Below are positions 35,301-45,292 of a stretch of DNA of 64,000 nucleotides, in pieces (within the stretch, counting starts at the first letter, position 1; every line of letters begins with the position of its first letter). Source of the stretch: Monodelphis domestica. Its lineage: Eukaryota; Chordata; Mammalia; Didelphimorphia; Didelphidae. The stretch is taken from NCBI RefSeq assembly GCF_027887165.1, contig NC_077235.1, positions 47,974,395-48,038,394 on the forward strand, in the 5' to 3' direction. The position numbers and the translations under genes are program-made. The notes beneath the pieces were generated by a model. It saw only the letters and a program-made list of their open reading frames with translations, was not told the DNA's origin and did not search any database.

Positions 35301-35789
35301 TGAGATAAGGGAGTTGGCATGGTGGAGGGATGTTTCAGGGTGAGACTTCTGCTGAGGCCTAATATTCAAGTCCAGAATGTCAGAAACAGAGGCAGGAGGG
35401 GAAGGAGGAGTGTTTGGCCTGGTCCCCTCCCCAAAATGGAGTCCCTGAGAGGAACTCACCCATGGCAGACAGGGGTCAGCCTGGTAGACAGATGTTCCAG
35501 TCTGAGAAGTCCACCGGTTTTTCTTAGATGAAGAGGCTGCAGGTGCCAAGGGAACTTCTGGGTTGAGACTGCCACTGTTACTCCGTGGTTCAAGGCCAGA
35601 AGGCCAGAAGTGAAGCCTGGAGGGAAATGAAGTCTGGCCAGCCTCATTTCCATTCTCATCTGGAGGCCTCAGGAGGAATTCACCAGTAGAAGAAGGTTTC
35701 TGGCATGATGGAGGGGCGTTCTGGGGCAAGAAGGTCCCAGGTGCTGGTTGAAGTTCCTGATTGGACCCGTTGCTCAAGTATGGTAGCAT
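32400..35789 (-). CDS. large tandem-repeat protein of unknown family (about 20 units of 52-56 aa)
   Basis: Reading from ATG at 35789 gives 1129 residues with no interruption. After a unique N-terminus of about 135 residues, roughly 20 diverged units follow. Each approximates FLDLDTMPQLQSHPGTSLHH, then PHLPLVSSSQGLHFGEGPRP, then NLHSPPGSASD. Units differ widely in sequence yet stay in frame, which argues for a translated, selected protein. It is Pro/Ser/His/Leu-rich and low in Lys, with no membrane helix, signal peptide or catalytic motif. The start ATG has A at -3 and lies 3 bases after a strong 3' splice site, so an upstream 5' exon is likely; an in-frame start upstream of the acceptor would not be spliced in. 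The gene is convergent with MMGT1. Its C-terminus comes from a frameshift inside a unit. In position and orientation it resembles human SAGE1, also a repeat protein, but the sequence similarity is not convincing. Function unknown. Confidence 0.7.
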   Translation of the reverse strand: MLPYLSNGSNQELQPAPGTFLPQNAPPSCQKPSSTGEFLLRPPDENGNEAGQTSFPSRLHFWPSGLEPRSNSGSLNPEVPLAPAASSSKKNRWTSQTGTSVYQADPCLPWVSSSQGLHFGEGTRPNTPPSPPASVSDILDLNIRPQQKSHPETSLHHANSLISLVNSFQGCHLEEQPRLDNDIPPASASDFSDLNTRPQQQSYQETPLQHASSLASLVNSFQGCHLGEGPHLKNYSPPDSVSDFLDLDATSQQSHPGTTLHHASSLLPLVSSSQNLPLEEKTRPVNLHSSPGSASDFPNLDTFAQMPPHPGTSLYDAGPFLPLLSSSQGLHFGEAPRPASHHSPPLSDSDFLDLDSMPQLQSHPGIPFHHASSLLPLLSSSRAFYLRDGHGLASHHSPPVSASDFLGLNTIAQLPPHPRTSFPNWSPFLPMPSSSKNLYFQEGPGSATLHSFPNSASQFPDLCTMPQLPSHTGTSLYHASSGFPFPSPSQDLHFGEGPRLANPHCPVGPASDFLNLNIMPQLQTPAGIAFHHPGAHLPLASSSGVLYLGNGHRPTDFHSFAGSASPFLDLDIMPQLQSFPTTSLHYAGPHLPVVSNSQDFCIGEPPRPTNPHCPAVSASEFLDFDTLLQLQSPQHPGTSLHHTSPSLPSMKPSQGFHLGEEPRRVNFHSSPGHASELLTLDTLPQEHSHPGTSFCHPASYVPLVSSSQGFHARDEPRPLNPNSSSDTASDSARLYTVPHPKTHPGPHLPVVSASQSRPDKETPRSANLHRPPVSASEYLYLDTLPQLQSQLYPGTSLHHAGPHLSLMNSSGSLHYGEEPRQANLHPLPGPASQFLDMDIMPWLQSHFGTSLFHPGPHLPLVSSSQGLHLGERSRPTDLRSPSGSGSAFRDMDSRPQLQTQLHPGTSLHPDSPHLPPVKSSLSLHLGKEPRPTNLRSAPDSLELNIMPEVQSPPGTSLHPLGPHLPLERSSPGPHFEEETEPAHLHSLPGSASNFLDLATMYHLHSHPGNSLYHLYPHLPLMNPSQGLHSGETPRPANLHCPAVSASDFLALNTVPQPESQLRPGTSLHHLSAHLQLVNPWGICFGEGPRPANLHPFPGSAPDLPDLDTVPQEQSHPGTSLPSRPRFSKR

Positions 35790-35792
35790 TGT

Positions 35793-35842
35793 CTGGAAAG
35801 TCAGAAGCAGAACCAAGAGGGAATTAGTAGGGAGAAAAGTCC
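35793..35842 (-). promoter_or_regulatory. 3' splice site of the repeat-protein exon
   Basis: On the - strand, a pyrimidine-rich tract ends in CTTTCCAG directly before ACAATG. A good branch-point match, TACTAAT, lies about 30 bases upstream (35823-35829). This suggests the long coding exon is spliced to a non-coding 5' exon at higher coordinates. I could not identify that exon. Confidence 0.55.
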
Positions 35843-35854
35843 ATTTGTTTGGGA

Positions 35855-36020
35855 GACAGGAGAGCCGAACTGGAATTTAATTTCTGGTACTATCTGTGTG
35901 ACCTTGGGCAAGCTTATTTACCTTGATGAGCTCCGCTCCGGTCCTGTCCTTGGCTGTGAAATGAGACAGATCAACTAACTAATGGCCTCTAAGGTCTCTG
36001 CTCTCTCGATATTTGTGATC
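35855..36020 (+). repeat. MIR SINE
   Basis: GAACTGGAATTTAATTTCTG, CTGTGTGACCTTGGGCAAGC, GGCCTCTAAGGTCTCTGC. Confidence 0.75.
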
Positions 36021-36024
36021 CCAG

Positions 36025-36620
36025 GATTAAGAACCAGCCCTTGAGTTGCAATGTCTCATTTGTTAATAGATGGGTGTTATACAAGCTAATAAGCATTTAT
36101 TAAGCTCCCACCAAGGGTAAATCACTGTGCTAGGTGCTGGGATACAGAGAGAGAAGGGGAAAGCCATTGCATTTTAGAAAATAGATTCATTTTGAAATGA
36201 AAAACATACTTCAGTATGATTAGACTTTGCCCTCAATTAGACACCAGGAAAAGGATGATATAAACACGGTCCAGGTAGCCTAGCAACTCGAGTTCTTGAG
36301 GTCAGTACATTTATTGTTATTTCAGACTTGCATCAGCTACGGCCAGGCCAATGAAGGACACCACAGTCGAAATGAGCAAACCGCGCACTCTTTAGGAGTG
36401 GCAAAATACCATAATGCAGTGGTTTTCTTTCCCCCATTGGTGAATGGAGAATGGACTTCCCCGGAATAAGGTACGTACAGTGCTTTGGAATTCTGTGAGG
36501 TGGCCAGTGAAATTCCACACAGAGTAGGACCCAGTTGGGTTTGATTTCCCTGAAGGTTCAAAGGGTGCAAAAATGTCCGCTTTACCCAATAGCAGAGAAA
36601 GTGGCCTTGTTACAGGCTGC
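36025..36620. other. upstream flank of the repeat-protein gene
   Basis: 36060-36160 resembles the 3' end of an old LINE in reverse. 36290-36600 is unique-looking, with more CpG than the surroundings, and could hold the promoter or 5' exon of the - strand gene. No start site can be assigned. Confidence 0.4.
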
Positions 36621-36626
36621 CAAAAG

Positions 36627-36765
36627 GGGCAGCTAGGTGGCTTAGTGGATGGAGCATCAGGCCTGGAGTCCGGAGGACCTGGGTTCAAATCTGCCTTCAG
36701 CTACTTCCCAGCCATTCTTATCTTAGAATTGATACTCAGACAGAAGGTAAGGGTTTAAAAACATT
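36627..36765 (+). repeat. marsupial SINE, internally deleted
   Basis: GGGGCAGCTAGGTGGCTTAG head and CAGACAGAAGGTAAGGGTTT tail with the middle shortened. Confidence 0.85.
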
Positions 36766-36894
36766 TTTTTAACTTTACATCTATAAACAAAACATCTTCA
36801 GCATAGATACATAGGACTCCCCTAGGCTGGGGCTCTTAACTTTGGGTCCAATATATTTTTAAACATGTTTAATTGATAGGTATTTCAGGCTGGC

Positions 36895-37110
36895 AAGCAG
36901 TTTTTTGAGTGCCTATTATGTGCCAAGCACTGTGCTAAGTACAATGGAAAGCAAACAATAGATCCTGACCTCAAGAGACTTAAGGTCTCTGCTCTTAATG
37001 TAAGGGGGGAAAGGGGAGAGACACTATGTCAACAGCTATGTACACATATACATTTTACATACCTATCTATTTATATGAGATGAATTCAAGATATTCTTGT
37101 AAGGAAGGCA
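36895..37110. repeat. old LINE-associated repeat
   Basis: GTGCCTATTATGTGCCAAGC and TCAACAGCTATGTACACATA, the same family as 5600-5730. Confidence 0.5.
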
Positions 37111-37407
37111 ATAACATTAAGGACTTTTATTTCAATATAATTGGTTTCCTTTGTAATCCTATGTTTTATATTTCATACATTTAAAAACATGATTCAGAGG
37201 AGTCCAGAGGCTTCACCAGACTGCCAAAGAAGGGGGGTTCAGGACCCCCAAGAAGGTTAAGAAGCCCTGCTACAGCATGTCTATTGTTTCTCAAGCAGCC
37301 CAAAGCATCAATAGATGGATTGGAATTGGCCATAATGACGTAAATACTAAGCCTGACAGAGAAGGAGGAGTCTCTTGCTCCTAGTCATCCTATAAAAGCC
37401 ATTCAAT

Positions 37408-37605
37408 CGGGGGCAGCTGGGTGGCTCAGTGGATTGAGAGCCAGGCCTAGAGATGGGAGGTCCTAGGTTCCAATGTGGCCTCAGATACTTCCTAGCTGTG
37501 TGACCCTGGGCAAGTCACTTAACCTTCATTGCCTAGCCCTTACCACTCTTCTGCCTTGGAACCAATACCCAGTATTGATTCTAAGATGGAAGGTAAGGGG
37601 TTAAA
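37408..37605 (+). repeat. marsupial tRNA-derived SINE
   Basis: Full length, flanked by CCATTCAATC on both sides. Confidence 0.93.
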
Positions 37606-37609
37606 AAAA

Positions 37610-40160
37610 AACCATTCAATCCCAACTTTCTCCTAAGACCCTCGGTGGCCCCTTGCAATTCCAACTCTACCACTTGTTTCAATTGAGCCTGTTCCTGTAT
37701 AGGTATCCCACTACCCCATCACCTGTTCCAGTCCTTCCAGCATAGGCAAACTCCTAGGTTTGGTAATGGACCCAAGCGCATTCCTCAATGATTAACAAAC
37801 TCCCATGCCATCAAACCTTCCTCAAAATCTTCCACAACTCCCCAACCACCAATACTCCACACTAAAGCTGCCTAATATGTTCTAATATTCTAATGTTCTA
37901 AAGCTGTTCTAATATGTTCTCTGGAACACCTGCACTATAGGTAACATACTTTACTATTACTATAGGTGAGAGATACTTCCCATTGCTATGGATAATTGCC
38001 ATTAGCTTAAACTCCTTCACATTTCTTCCACCTTCTTGCTGAGATATGGCCCCTCCTGATGACACAGCCTCCCTGGCCACCCTCTGCTCTCACTCTTTCC
38101 TTCCTACCCCCAACTCACTCATCCTTGCTCTCCATTGCCACTTCCAGGCTCTCCCTCTACCACCACCACTCAGCTACCTCTTGCCCACCGAGATTCATTC
38201 AATACATATTTACCATCCAATAAAGATTTTGGTGGTTGTTGCCTACCGACCTCTCGGCTGCTCTCCTCCTTTCTTCAACAAGTCCGGTGCCTGGCTCCCA
38301 GCCTCTCCTCTCCCAGCTTCTGCCCTCATCTGAGGGGACGTCAATATATATAAACTCCCAGGTCATGAGCTTATCACATCCCATGATCCTCCTCCACTCC
38401 TCCTCAATCACACACAGGAATGGCCACATCCTTGACCTTGCCACCCCCCGCAAATGTACCTCCGCTCCTTCCGTGTCCATGAACTCTGAAATTCCCTTAT
38501 CTGGTCACGCTCTGGACATTCCATCTCTTCCTCTGTATTTGCAACCTCAAATCCTCCCAAGGACCTCCACTGTTCTTCCCCTGCAGTGGTTACACTCTTT
38601 CCTCTCTTCTCCATCTTGCCCCCTTGCTGAACCAGTTTAATTCCACGCTGTCCTCTTGACTCCCTTGTCCCCTTTTCTTGGAGAAGATCTTTCCCTGTCA
38701 AGCCTCAACCTTGGATACTCCCACCATCTGCTGCCTTTATTTCTACTCACATGCTACTGAACCAAGCTGGAGAAATTGTGAGACCTGGCTGACTGGATCC
38801 ACTACGAATTTATATTTCATCATCTCAACTGGAAGCCAAGTGGTGCAGTGGATCAAACACTGGGAATCAAGAAAATTCCCCTTCCTAGTTCAAATCTGGC
38901 CTCAGACACTTACTAGCTGTTGACCCTGGGCAAGTCACTTACTGCCTCAGGTCCTCATCTGTAAAATAATCTGAGAAAGGAAATAGAAAACCACATCTTT
39001 GCCAAGAAAACCCCAAATGAGGTCCTAAAGAGTTGGACTCAATTGAAAATGCCTAGAAAGCAACGGTAAACTCACTATCCTGCTGACCACAGTGGATCTT
39101 CCAAACCTCCCAGGAGTCCCCCTCCCTTCTCAGCTGAGAACCTTGGCTCATGTTTCAGTGGATAATGGAAGCTATTTGCCAAGAGCTTTCTGCCAGTGTC
39201 TCCTCTTTTACTTCTATCTCATATGAAGAGGTACACTTTTATTTGCCAAAGCAAACATTTGTACATGCACAGTGATCAATTCCATCCTGTCTTCTCCAGC
39301 AGGCTAGCCTATCTAACATCCTCACTCTCACCTTGTCTACTGACTGCTTCCCCATTGCATAGGAACATGCTCATGTCTCCCCCATCCTCAGAAACTTTCT
39401 TTGTTCTGTCCATCCCTGCTCTCCATCATGCTACATCTCTCCTCCCTCTTGTGGCTGACCACCTTGAGAAGGCCCTCTACAACCTCTCTGCCTCTGCTTC
39501 CTCTCCTCCTGGCTCTCTGCAGCCCAGCTTCTGACCTCATCCAACTGAAACTAGTCCTTCCAAAGTCCCCAATCATCTCTGGATTTCCCAAGAAATGGTG
39601 GCCTTTTCTCAACCCTCATCCTTCTCGACCTCTCTGCAGTCTCCGACACCATCAGACTCCCTCTTCTCCTTCCTTGATGCTCTCTTTTCTCTAGGGTTTT
39701 GTGACATTGCTCCCTCCTTCCTTCTTACCTATCTGAATCCTCCTTCTCAGTCTCCTTTGCTGGATCTTCATCCAGGTCATGGCTGTTGACCATGAGTGCT
39801 GCCCAGCCCTCTTTCTCTTCTTCTATACTATTTCACCTGGGGGCCTCATCAGCTCCCATCAATTCAACTATTATCTGTGCGCTTCTGTGTTCATGAACTC
39901 TGAAATTCTTTTATCTGGTCATAGTCTTGTCATTCCACCTCTCCCTCTACTTTTGCAACCTCAAACCCTCCCAATGACCTCCACTCCCTCTGCTCTCCTG
40001 TTCTTTCCCTGGCCATCACCCCTGCCGTGGTTACACTCTCTTCTCTCTTCCACTTCTTGACCCCTTGGTGAATGATGATGATGATTCTCAGACTGACATG
40101 TCTACTCTTGGTCTCTCTTCCAATTTACAGTCTTGCACCTTCAACTGTCTATTGGACATC
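37610..40160 (+). mobile_element. L2 LINE copy 1 (endonuclease and RT remnants)
   Basis: Broken frames contain L2-type endonuclease islands (KILVVVAYRPL; GDVNIYI; NGHILDLATPRKC) and downstream RT-like sequence (PSQSPLLDLHPGH; TTTCACCTGGGGGCCTCATC). 38022-38832 is a near-perfect copy of 46717-47527. A second-type SINE sits inside it. Confidence 0.8.
38836..39075 (+). repeat. second-type tRNA-derived SINE
   Basis: GCCAAGTGGTGCAGTGGATC, TGTTGACCCTGGGCAAGTCA, CAAGAAAACCCCAAATGAGG. Confidence 0.85.
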
Positions 40161-40217
40161 TTGAATGTCCATTATCCCCATTACTATTTAATATTGTATT
40201 AGAAATAGTAGCTATAG

Positions 40218-40416
40218 GGGGCATCTGGGTAGCTAAGTGGATTGAGAGCCAGGCCTAGAGACAGGAGGTCCAAGGTTCAAATCTGGCCTCAGACACTTCC
40301 CAGCTATGTGACCTTGGGCAAGTCCTTTAACCCCCATTGCCTCGCCCTTACCACTCTTCTGCCTTGGAACCAATACACAGTATTGGTTCCAAGACAGAAG
40401 GTAAAGGTTTTAAAAA
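40218..40416 (+). repeat. marsupial SINE, first of two at one target site
   Basis: Flanked by AATAGTAGCTATAG (40204-40217) and AATACTAGCTATAG (40417-40430). Confidence 0.93.
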
Positions 40417-40430
40417 AATACTAGCTATAG

Positions 40431-40637
40431 GGGGCAGCTGGGTAGCTCAGTTGATAGAGAGCCAGGCCCAGAGACAGGAAGTCCTGGGTTCCAATCTGGC
40501 CTCAGACACTTCCCAGCTGTGTGACCCTGGGCAAGTCACTTGACCTCCCCATTGCCTAGCCCTTACTATTCTTCTGCCTTAGAACCAATACACATAGTAT
40601 TGACTCTAAGATGGAAGGTGAGGGTTTAAAAAAAAGA
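40431..40637 (+). repeat. marsupial SINE, second at the same target site
   Basis: Flanked by AATACTAGCTATAG at 40417-40430 and 40638-40651. Confidence 0.93.
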
Positions 40638-41983
40638 AATACTAGCTATAGCAATAAGATAAGACAAATAAATTGAGGGAATAAATACAGAAAAAAACTA
40701 TCACTTTCTGCATATGATATGATGGTTTATTTAGAGGACTAGTTGAAAATAATTAGCAACTTCAACAAAGTTGCAGAATAGAAAATAAATTAAGTAAACC
40801 ATCAATATTTCTGAATATTACCAAAAAACCCAGCAGAAAGAGCTAGAAAGAAAGATTCCATTAAAAACTGCAAAGTATAAAGTACTTGGGAATCTTCCTG
40901 TCAAGACACACAGGAACTATATAAACATAATTACAAAACATCTTCACACAAATAAAGGTAGCTCTAAATAAATGCAGAAATACTAATTGTTCATGAGTAG
41001 ACTGAGCCAATGTCACTTAAATGACTTTACTTATTCAGTACTGTACCAATCAAACTACTGCAAGATGGCTTTATAGAGCCTGAAAAGCAATTCATCTGGA
41101 GGAACAAAAGGTCAAGAATATCAAGGAAATTAATGAAAAAAATGGAGAGGGAAGCGTGCCTAGTAGTATCATATGTCAAACAACACTGGAAAGCTATAAT
41201 CGTCAAAACAATCTGGTACCAAATAAGAACTAGAGAAGTTGCTCAGTGGATCAGATTAGGCACACAATATACAGAAACAAATGAGCACTCAAGTGTTTGA
41301 TAAACCCAAAGATCCCGGATGTTGGGGCAAGAGCTCACTACTCAACAACAATTGTTGAGAAAACTGACAAGCAGTCTGGCAGAAACTAGGTATAGACCAA
41401 GAGCTACTGCCCTCTACCAAGATAAGCTGTTTTAGACATAAGCTAATTAGTGGAGCCCGGAACTACTAGAATCAGATGGCAAAATAAAAGCAGAAAGAAT
41501 CCATTTATCACCCCCGGAAGAAACTCCAAAATGAAAACTTCCCAGAACGTCACGTCTAAAATCCAGAGCTTCTGGGGGAGTAGTAGGTGAAGTCTAGGAT
41601 CTTAACAATAGGCTTCTGTTTCCTCATGGTGCCCCCACAGACATGAGCATCTCAACAGTCACCAGGAAGAAGAGACTCTACTCTTCATGCCAGGTACAAC
41701 CTTGCTTTTCAGAAGGGAACTTCTGTATGTACAGCATCCTTGCCATTTGCCATTTGGAACTATGCCCACAGGGCCATAAAGCTGTGACTATACTCTTTGA
41801 CCTAAACTACTAGGTCTGTATCCCAAAGAGATTCAAGAAAAGAGAAAGGGATCTAGCTGTACAAAAATATTTCTAGCAGCTCTTTTGGGGGAACTGAAGG
41901 GATGCCCATCAATTGGCAAATGGCTGAACAAGTTGTGGTATATGATTATGATGGAGTATTATTATGCTATAAGAAATGATGAG

Positions 41984-42182
41984 GGGGCAACTAGATGGTT
42001 TATTGGATTGAGAGCCAGGCCTAGAGATGGGAGGTCCTGGGTTCAAATCTGGATTCAGATACTTCCTAACTGTATGACCCTGGGCAAGTCACTTGACCCC
42101 CATTGCCTAGCCCTTACCACTCTTCTGCCTTGGAGCCAATACACAGTATTGATTCAAAGATGGAAGAGAAGGGTTTTATATA
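41984..42182 (+). repeat. marsupial tRNA-derived SINE
   Basis: GGGGGCAACTAGATGGTTTA head and AAAGATGGAAGAGAAGGGTT tail, then an AT-rich run. Confidence 0.9.
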
Positions 42183-42776
42183 TTTTTATATTTTATATTT
42201 TAATATATTTATTTTTATATATTTACATTTATATAATATACATATAAATATAAAACCCTTACCTTCCATCTTGTAGGATAATCCACTGTGAAAGATTTAG
42301 CTATTCTCAGCAATAAAATGACTCAAGACAACTCCAAAGAACTCATGATGAAAAATGCTATCTACCCCCAGAAAGAGAAGTGAAGAATTCTGAGTACAGA
42401 CTGAAACATAATTTTTCACTCTGTTTCTTACTTCTTATTGTTTTTGCTTTTTTTTGGCAACATGACTAATATGAAAAGATGTCTTGCATAACTTTACATA
42501 TATAATTGATACCATATTGCTTGTCTTTTCCAAGGAGAGGGGAGGGCCACAAGGGAGGTAGAGAATTTGGAACTTATTTGTTTTAAGAGGAATGTTAAAA
42601 ATAAATAAATAAATGATGCATGCCCATAGCTGTGAAAGGGATGCGGTCTGCTTCTCTAATTTTTTTATGCAATGCTTTTTTAAATGAAGTTCTTGAATCC
42701 ACTTAGACTAACACTTTACTCCATTTCTCACAATACATTCTAAGTCTAATTTCTGCCAGATTGCTTTTAAGTTCTT

Positions 42777-43195
42777 ACCAAATAAGCAGTTCTTCAAATT
42801 GTGGTATGTGATGGTGATGGAATGCTATTGTGCTTTTCAGAAAAAGCTAGAAAGGTCTACATGAACTGATGTGAGTGAAATAAGCAGAACCAGTGGAACA
42901 TTATACACAGTAACTGAAATATTGTGAGACAATCAAATGTGAGAGACTTTGCTACTCTCAGCTTTGTGATGATCCAGGACGATTCGGACGGACTTAGGAC
43001 AAAGAATGCTCTCCACCTCCAGAGAAAGAACTGTGGGAGCAGGAATGCAGATAAAAACACATGATTTATCACTTGTTTATATGGATATATATTTTGGAGT
43101 TTGGGTTTTATAAGATTATTTACTCATAAAAATGAATAACATGGAAATGGGTTTTATGTGATGATACATGTATAACCCAGCAAAAAATAAAAACA
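42777..43195 (+). mobile_element. short L1 3' end
   Basis: AATTGTGGTATGTGATGGTG, CATGAACTGATGTGAGTGAA, CATGTATAACCCAGCAAAAA. Confidence 0.8.
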
Positions 43196-43489
43196 AATAA
43201 GCAGTTCTTTACTAAGTAATTGATGTTTTCCAGTTTGGTAAACATTGGGCGACTGACTTCCATTCTTTCTGCTTCTCCCTGGTCTAGTCTGTTCCACTGA
43301 GCTATCTCTCTATTTTTAACCAGTACCAAATGATACTGGTGACTGTTGCTTTATAATATAGTTTGAGGTCTGTAAGTGCTATTCCACATCCATCACAACT
43401 CTTTTCTTGATTTCCCTCTAATTCTAGATCTTTTATTTTTCCAAATTAATTCTGTTATCTTACTAAATTTATGAAAAATATTCTTTTTT

Positions 43490-43745
43490 AGGGCAGTTAG
43501 GTGGCATAGCAGATATAATGCTGGGCCTGAAATCAGGAAGGCCTGTTTTCAAATCCAGCCTCAGACATTTACCAGCTGTGTGACCCTAGGCAAGTCTTAA
43601 CCCTGTTTGCCTCAGTTTCCTCAACTACAAAATAGCTAGAGAGGGAAATGGCAAACCACTCCAGCATCTTTGCCAAGAAAACCCCAAATGAGGTCAGGAA
43701 ATATTGGACACAACTTAAAAATAGCTGAACAACAAAGTGCTTTTG
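43490..43745 (+). repeat. second-type tRNA-derived SINE
   Basis: GGGCAGTTAGGTGGCATAGC through CAAACCACTCCAGCATCTTT and AAACCCCAAATGAGGTC; full length. Confidence 0.9.
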
Positions 43746-44364
43746 ATAGTTTGACTGTCATAGCATTCAAACTATACAGTAACTTTGGAATTATTGTCAT
43801 TTTCACTATCTTGCCATAGCCCAGTACTGAACGCAGAATATTCCTTCACCTATTTGCCAGTTTGTACTTGTTTAAGGAGCATTTGGCAGTTGACTATATA
43901 CAAGTCTTTTGAATGTTGGGGAGGGGGGGGCTGATCCCCAGCTATCGTCTGCATTTTGTAGTTCTTTGGAATGGGATTTTCCATTCTATTATTATTGCCT
44001 CCCAGGTTTCATTCTTAATCTCTAGAAGTACTGCTTAAATTTGAGGGTTTATTTTGTAGCCTGCAATTTTGCTGAAGCTACTAATGTCTCCTTCAATATC
44101 TTTGCTGATTCCTTAGGATTTTCTAAGTAAACCACTCTGTTATCAACAAGTAGGGATCAATTTCTCTCCTCTTCATCTTTTGTCCCATTTCTTTCTCTTG
44201 CCCTATGACTACTGCTTAGCATTTCTAGCACTCTATCAAACAATAGTGAGGAGAGGGGTACATTGGGTTTTATTAGGAAAGATCCTACCTAGTATATCCC
44301 CATTGTATATAATGCTTCCTTTTGGTTTTATGTAGATGCTTTTTATGATATTAAAAATAAAAGG

Positions 44365-44580
44365 ATAATAATGATAGTTAACATTTATGCCAGGTGCTGT
44401 GCTATGCAGTTTATAATTATCAACTCCAGGAGGTAGATGCTATTATTATCTCTCTTGTACAGATGAGGAAACTGAGGGATCCAGAAGTTAAGTGACTTGC
44501 CCAGGGTCACACAGCTAGTAGCCACATTGTAACTCAGGGCTTCCTGACTCCAGGGCTAGAGCTCTCCTGTAGCAGCTAAC
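44365..44580 (-). repeat. MIR SINE
   Basis: GCCAGGTGCTGTGCTATGC, CAGATGAGGAAACTGAGGG, TTGCCCAGGGTCACACAGCT. Confidence 0.9.
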
Positions 44581-44879
44581 TACATGCTCCCCCAAGATAC
44601 TTCTAGTCTATACCAAACATGAATGAGCATTATATTTTGTTAAAGGCTTTTTCTGTATGAAGAGAATCAGATGGTTTCAGATGTGAACCATCTTTGCACC
44701 CCTGGTATAAATCCAGCCTGGCCAGAATGAATGATTTCTTAGATTAACTGTCTGCTGGATAGGATTTCAGTGAACATTTTGGAATTAATATTCATGAATG
44801 TGGCAGTCTGTAGTTCTTTGAGGCTTTATTCTTCCCTGGCTTGGGTACTGGGACTATATTTGTCTCAGAAGATGCATTT

Positions 44880-45080
44880 GGGGGGCAGCTGAGTAGCTCA
44901 GTGGATTGAGAGCCAGGTCTGGAGATGGGAAGTCCAAGGTTCAAATCTGGCCTCAGACACTTCTCAGCTGTGTGACCCTGGGCAAGTCACTTGACCCCCA
45001 TTGCCCATCCCTGACCACTCCTCTGCCTTGGAACCAATACGTAGTATTGATTCCAAGATGGAAGGTAAGGGTTTAAAAAA
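44880..45080 (+). repeat. marsupial SINE (tandem member 1)
   Basis: Full-length; followed directly by a second copy after its A-run. Confidence 0.93.
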
Positions 45081-45081
45081 A

Positions 45082-45285
45082 TGGGGCAGCTGGGTGGCTC
45101 AGTGGATTGAGAGCCAGGCCTAGAGATGGGAGGTCCTAGGTTCAAATCTGGTCTCAGACACTTCCCAGCTGTGTGACCCTGGGCAAGTCACTTGACCCCC
45201 ATTGACCATCCCTGACCACTCCTCTGCCTTGGAACCAATACGTAGTATTGATTCCAAGATGGAAGGTAAGGGTTTAAAAAAATGG
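45082..45285 (+). repeat. marsupial SINE (tandem member 2)
   Basis: Shares the variant GTAGTATTGATTCCAAGATG with member 1. Confidence 0.93.
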
Positions 45286-45292
45286 GGCAGCT

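Larger units (their letters stand above)
40165..42620 (+). mobile_element. L1 fragment (RT to 3' end), split by three SINEs
   Basis: L1 ORF2-like islands include TTAATATTGTATTAGAAATA, GCAATTCATCTGGAGGAACA, TCGTCAAAACAATCTGGTAC and GATGCCCATCAATTGGCAAA, ending near TTGTCTTTTCCAAGGAGAGG. Frames are broken. Confidence 0.85.
43196..44880 (-). mobile_element. L1 ORF2 region, antisense, split by a SINE and a MIR
   Basis: Reverse L1 sequence: ACTGTTGCTTTATAATATAG, TTTGCTGAAGCTACTAATG, TTGCACCCCTGGTATAAATC. Old and frame-broken. Confidence 0.75.

Noticed and set aside
33000-35500. Plus-strand open frames across the repeat gene
   Set aside because: Short and out of step with the unit period; the single - strand frame explains all units.
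38046-38640. Pairs of identical predicted proteins at 38.0-38.7 kb and 46.7-47.4 kb
   Set aside because: They are overlapping frames in two copies of an L2 block, not duplicated genes. The endonuclease is split between frames.
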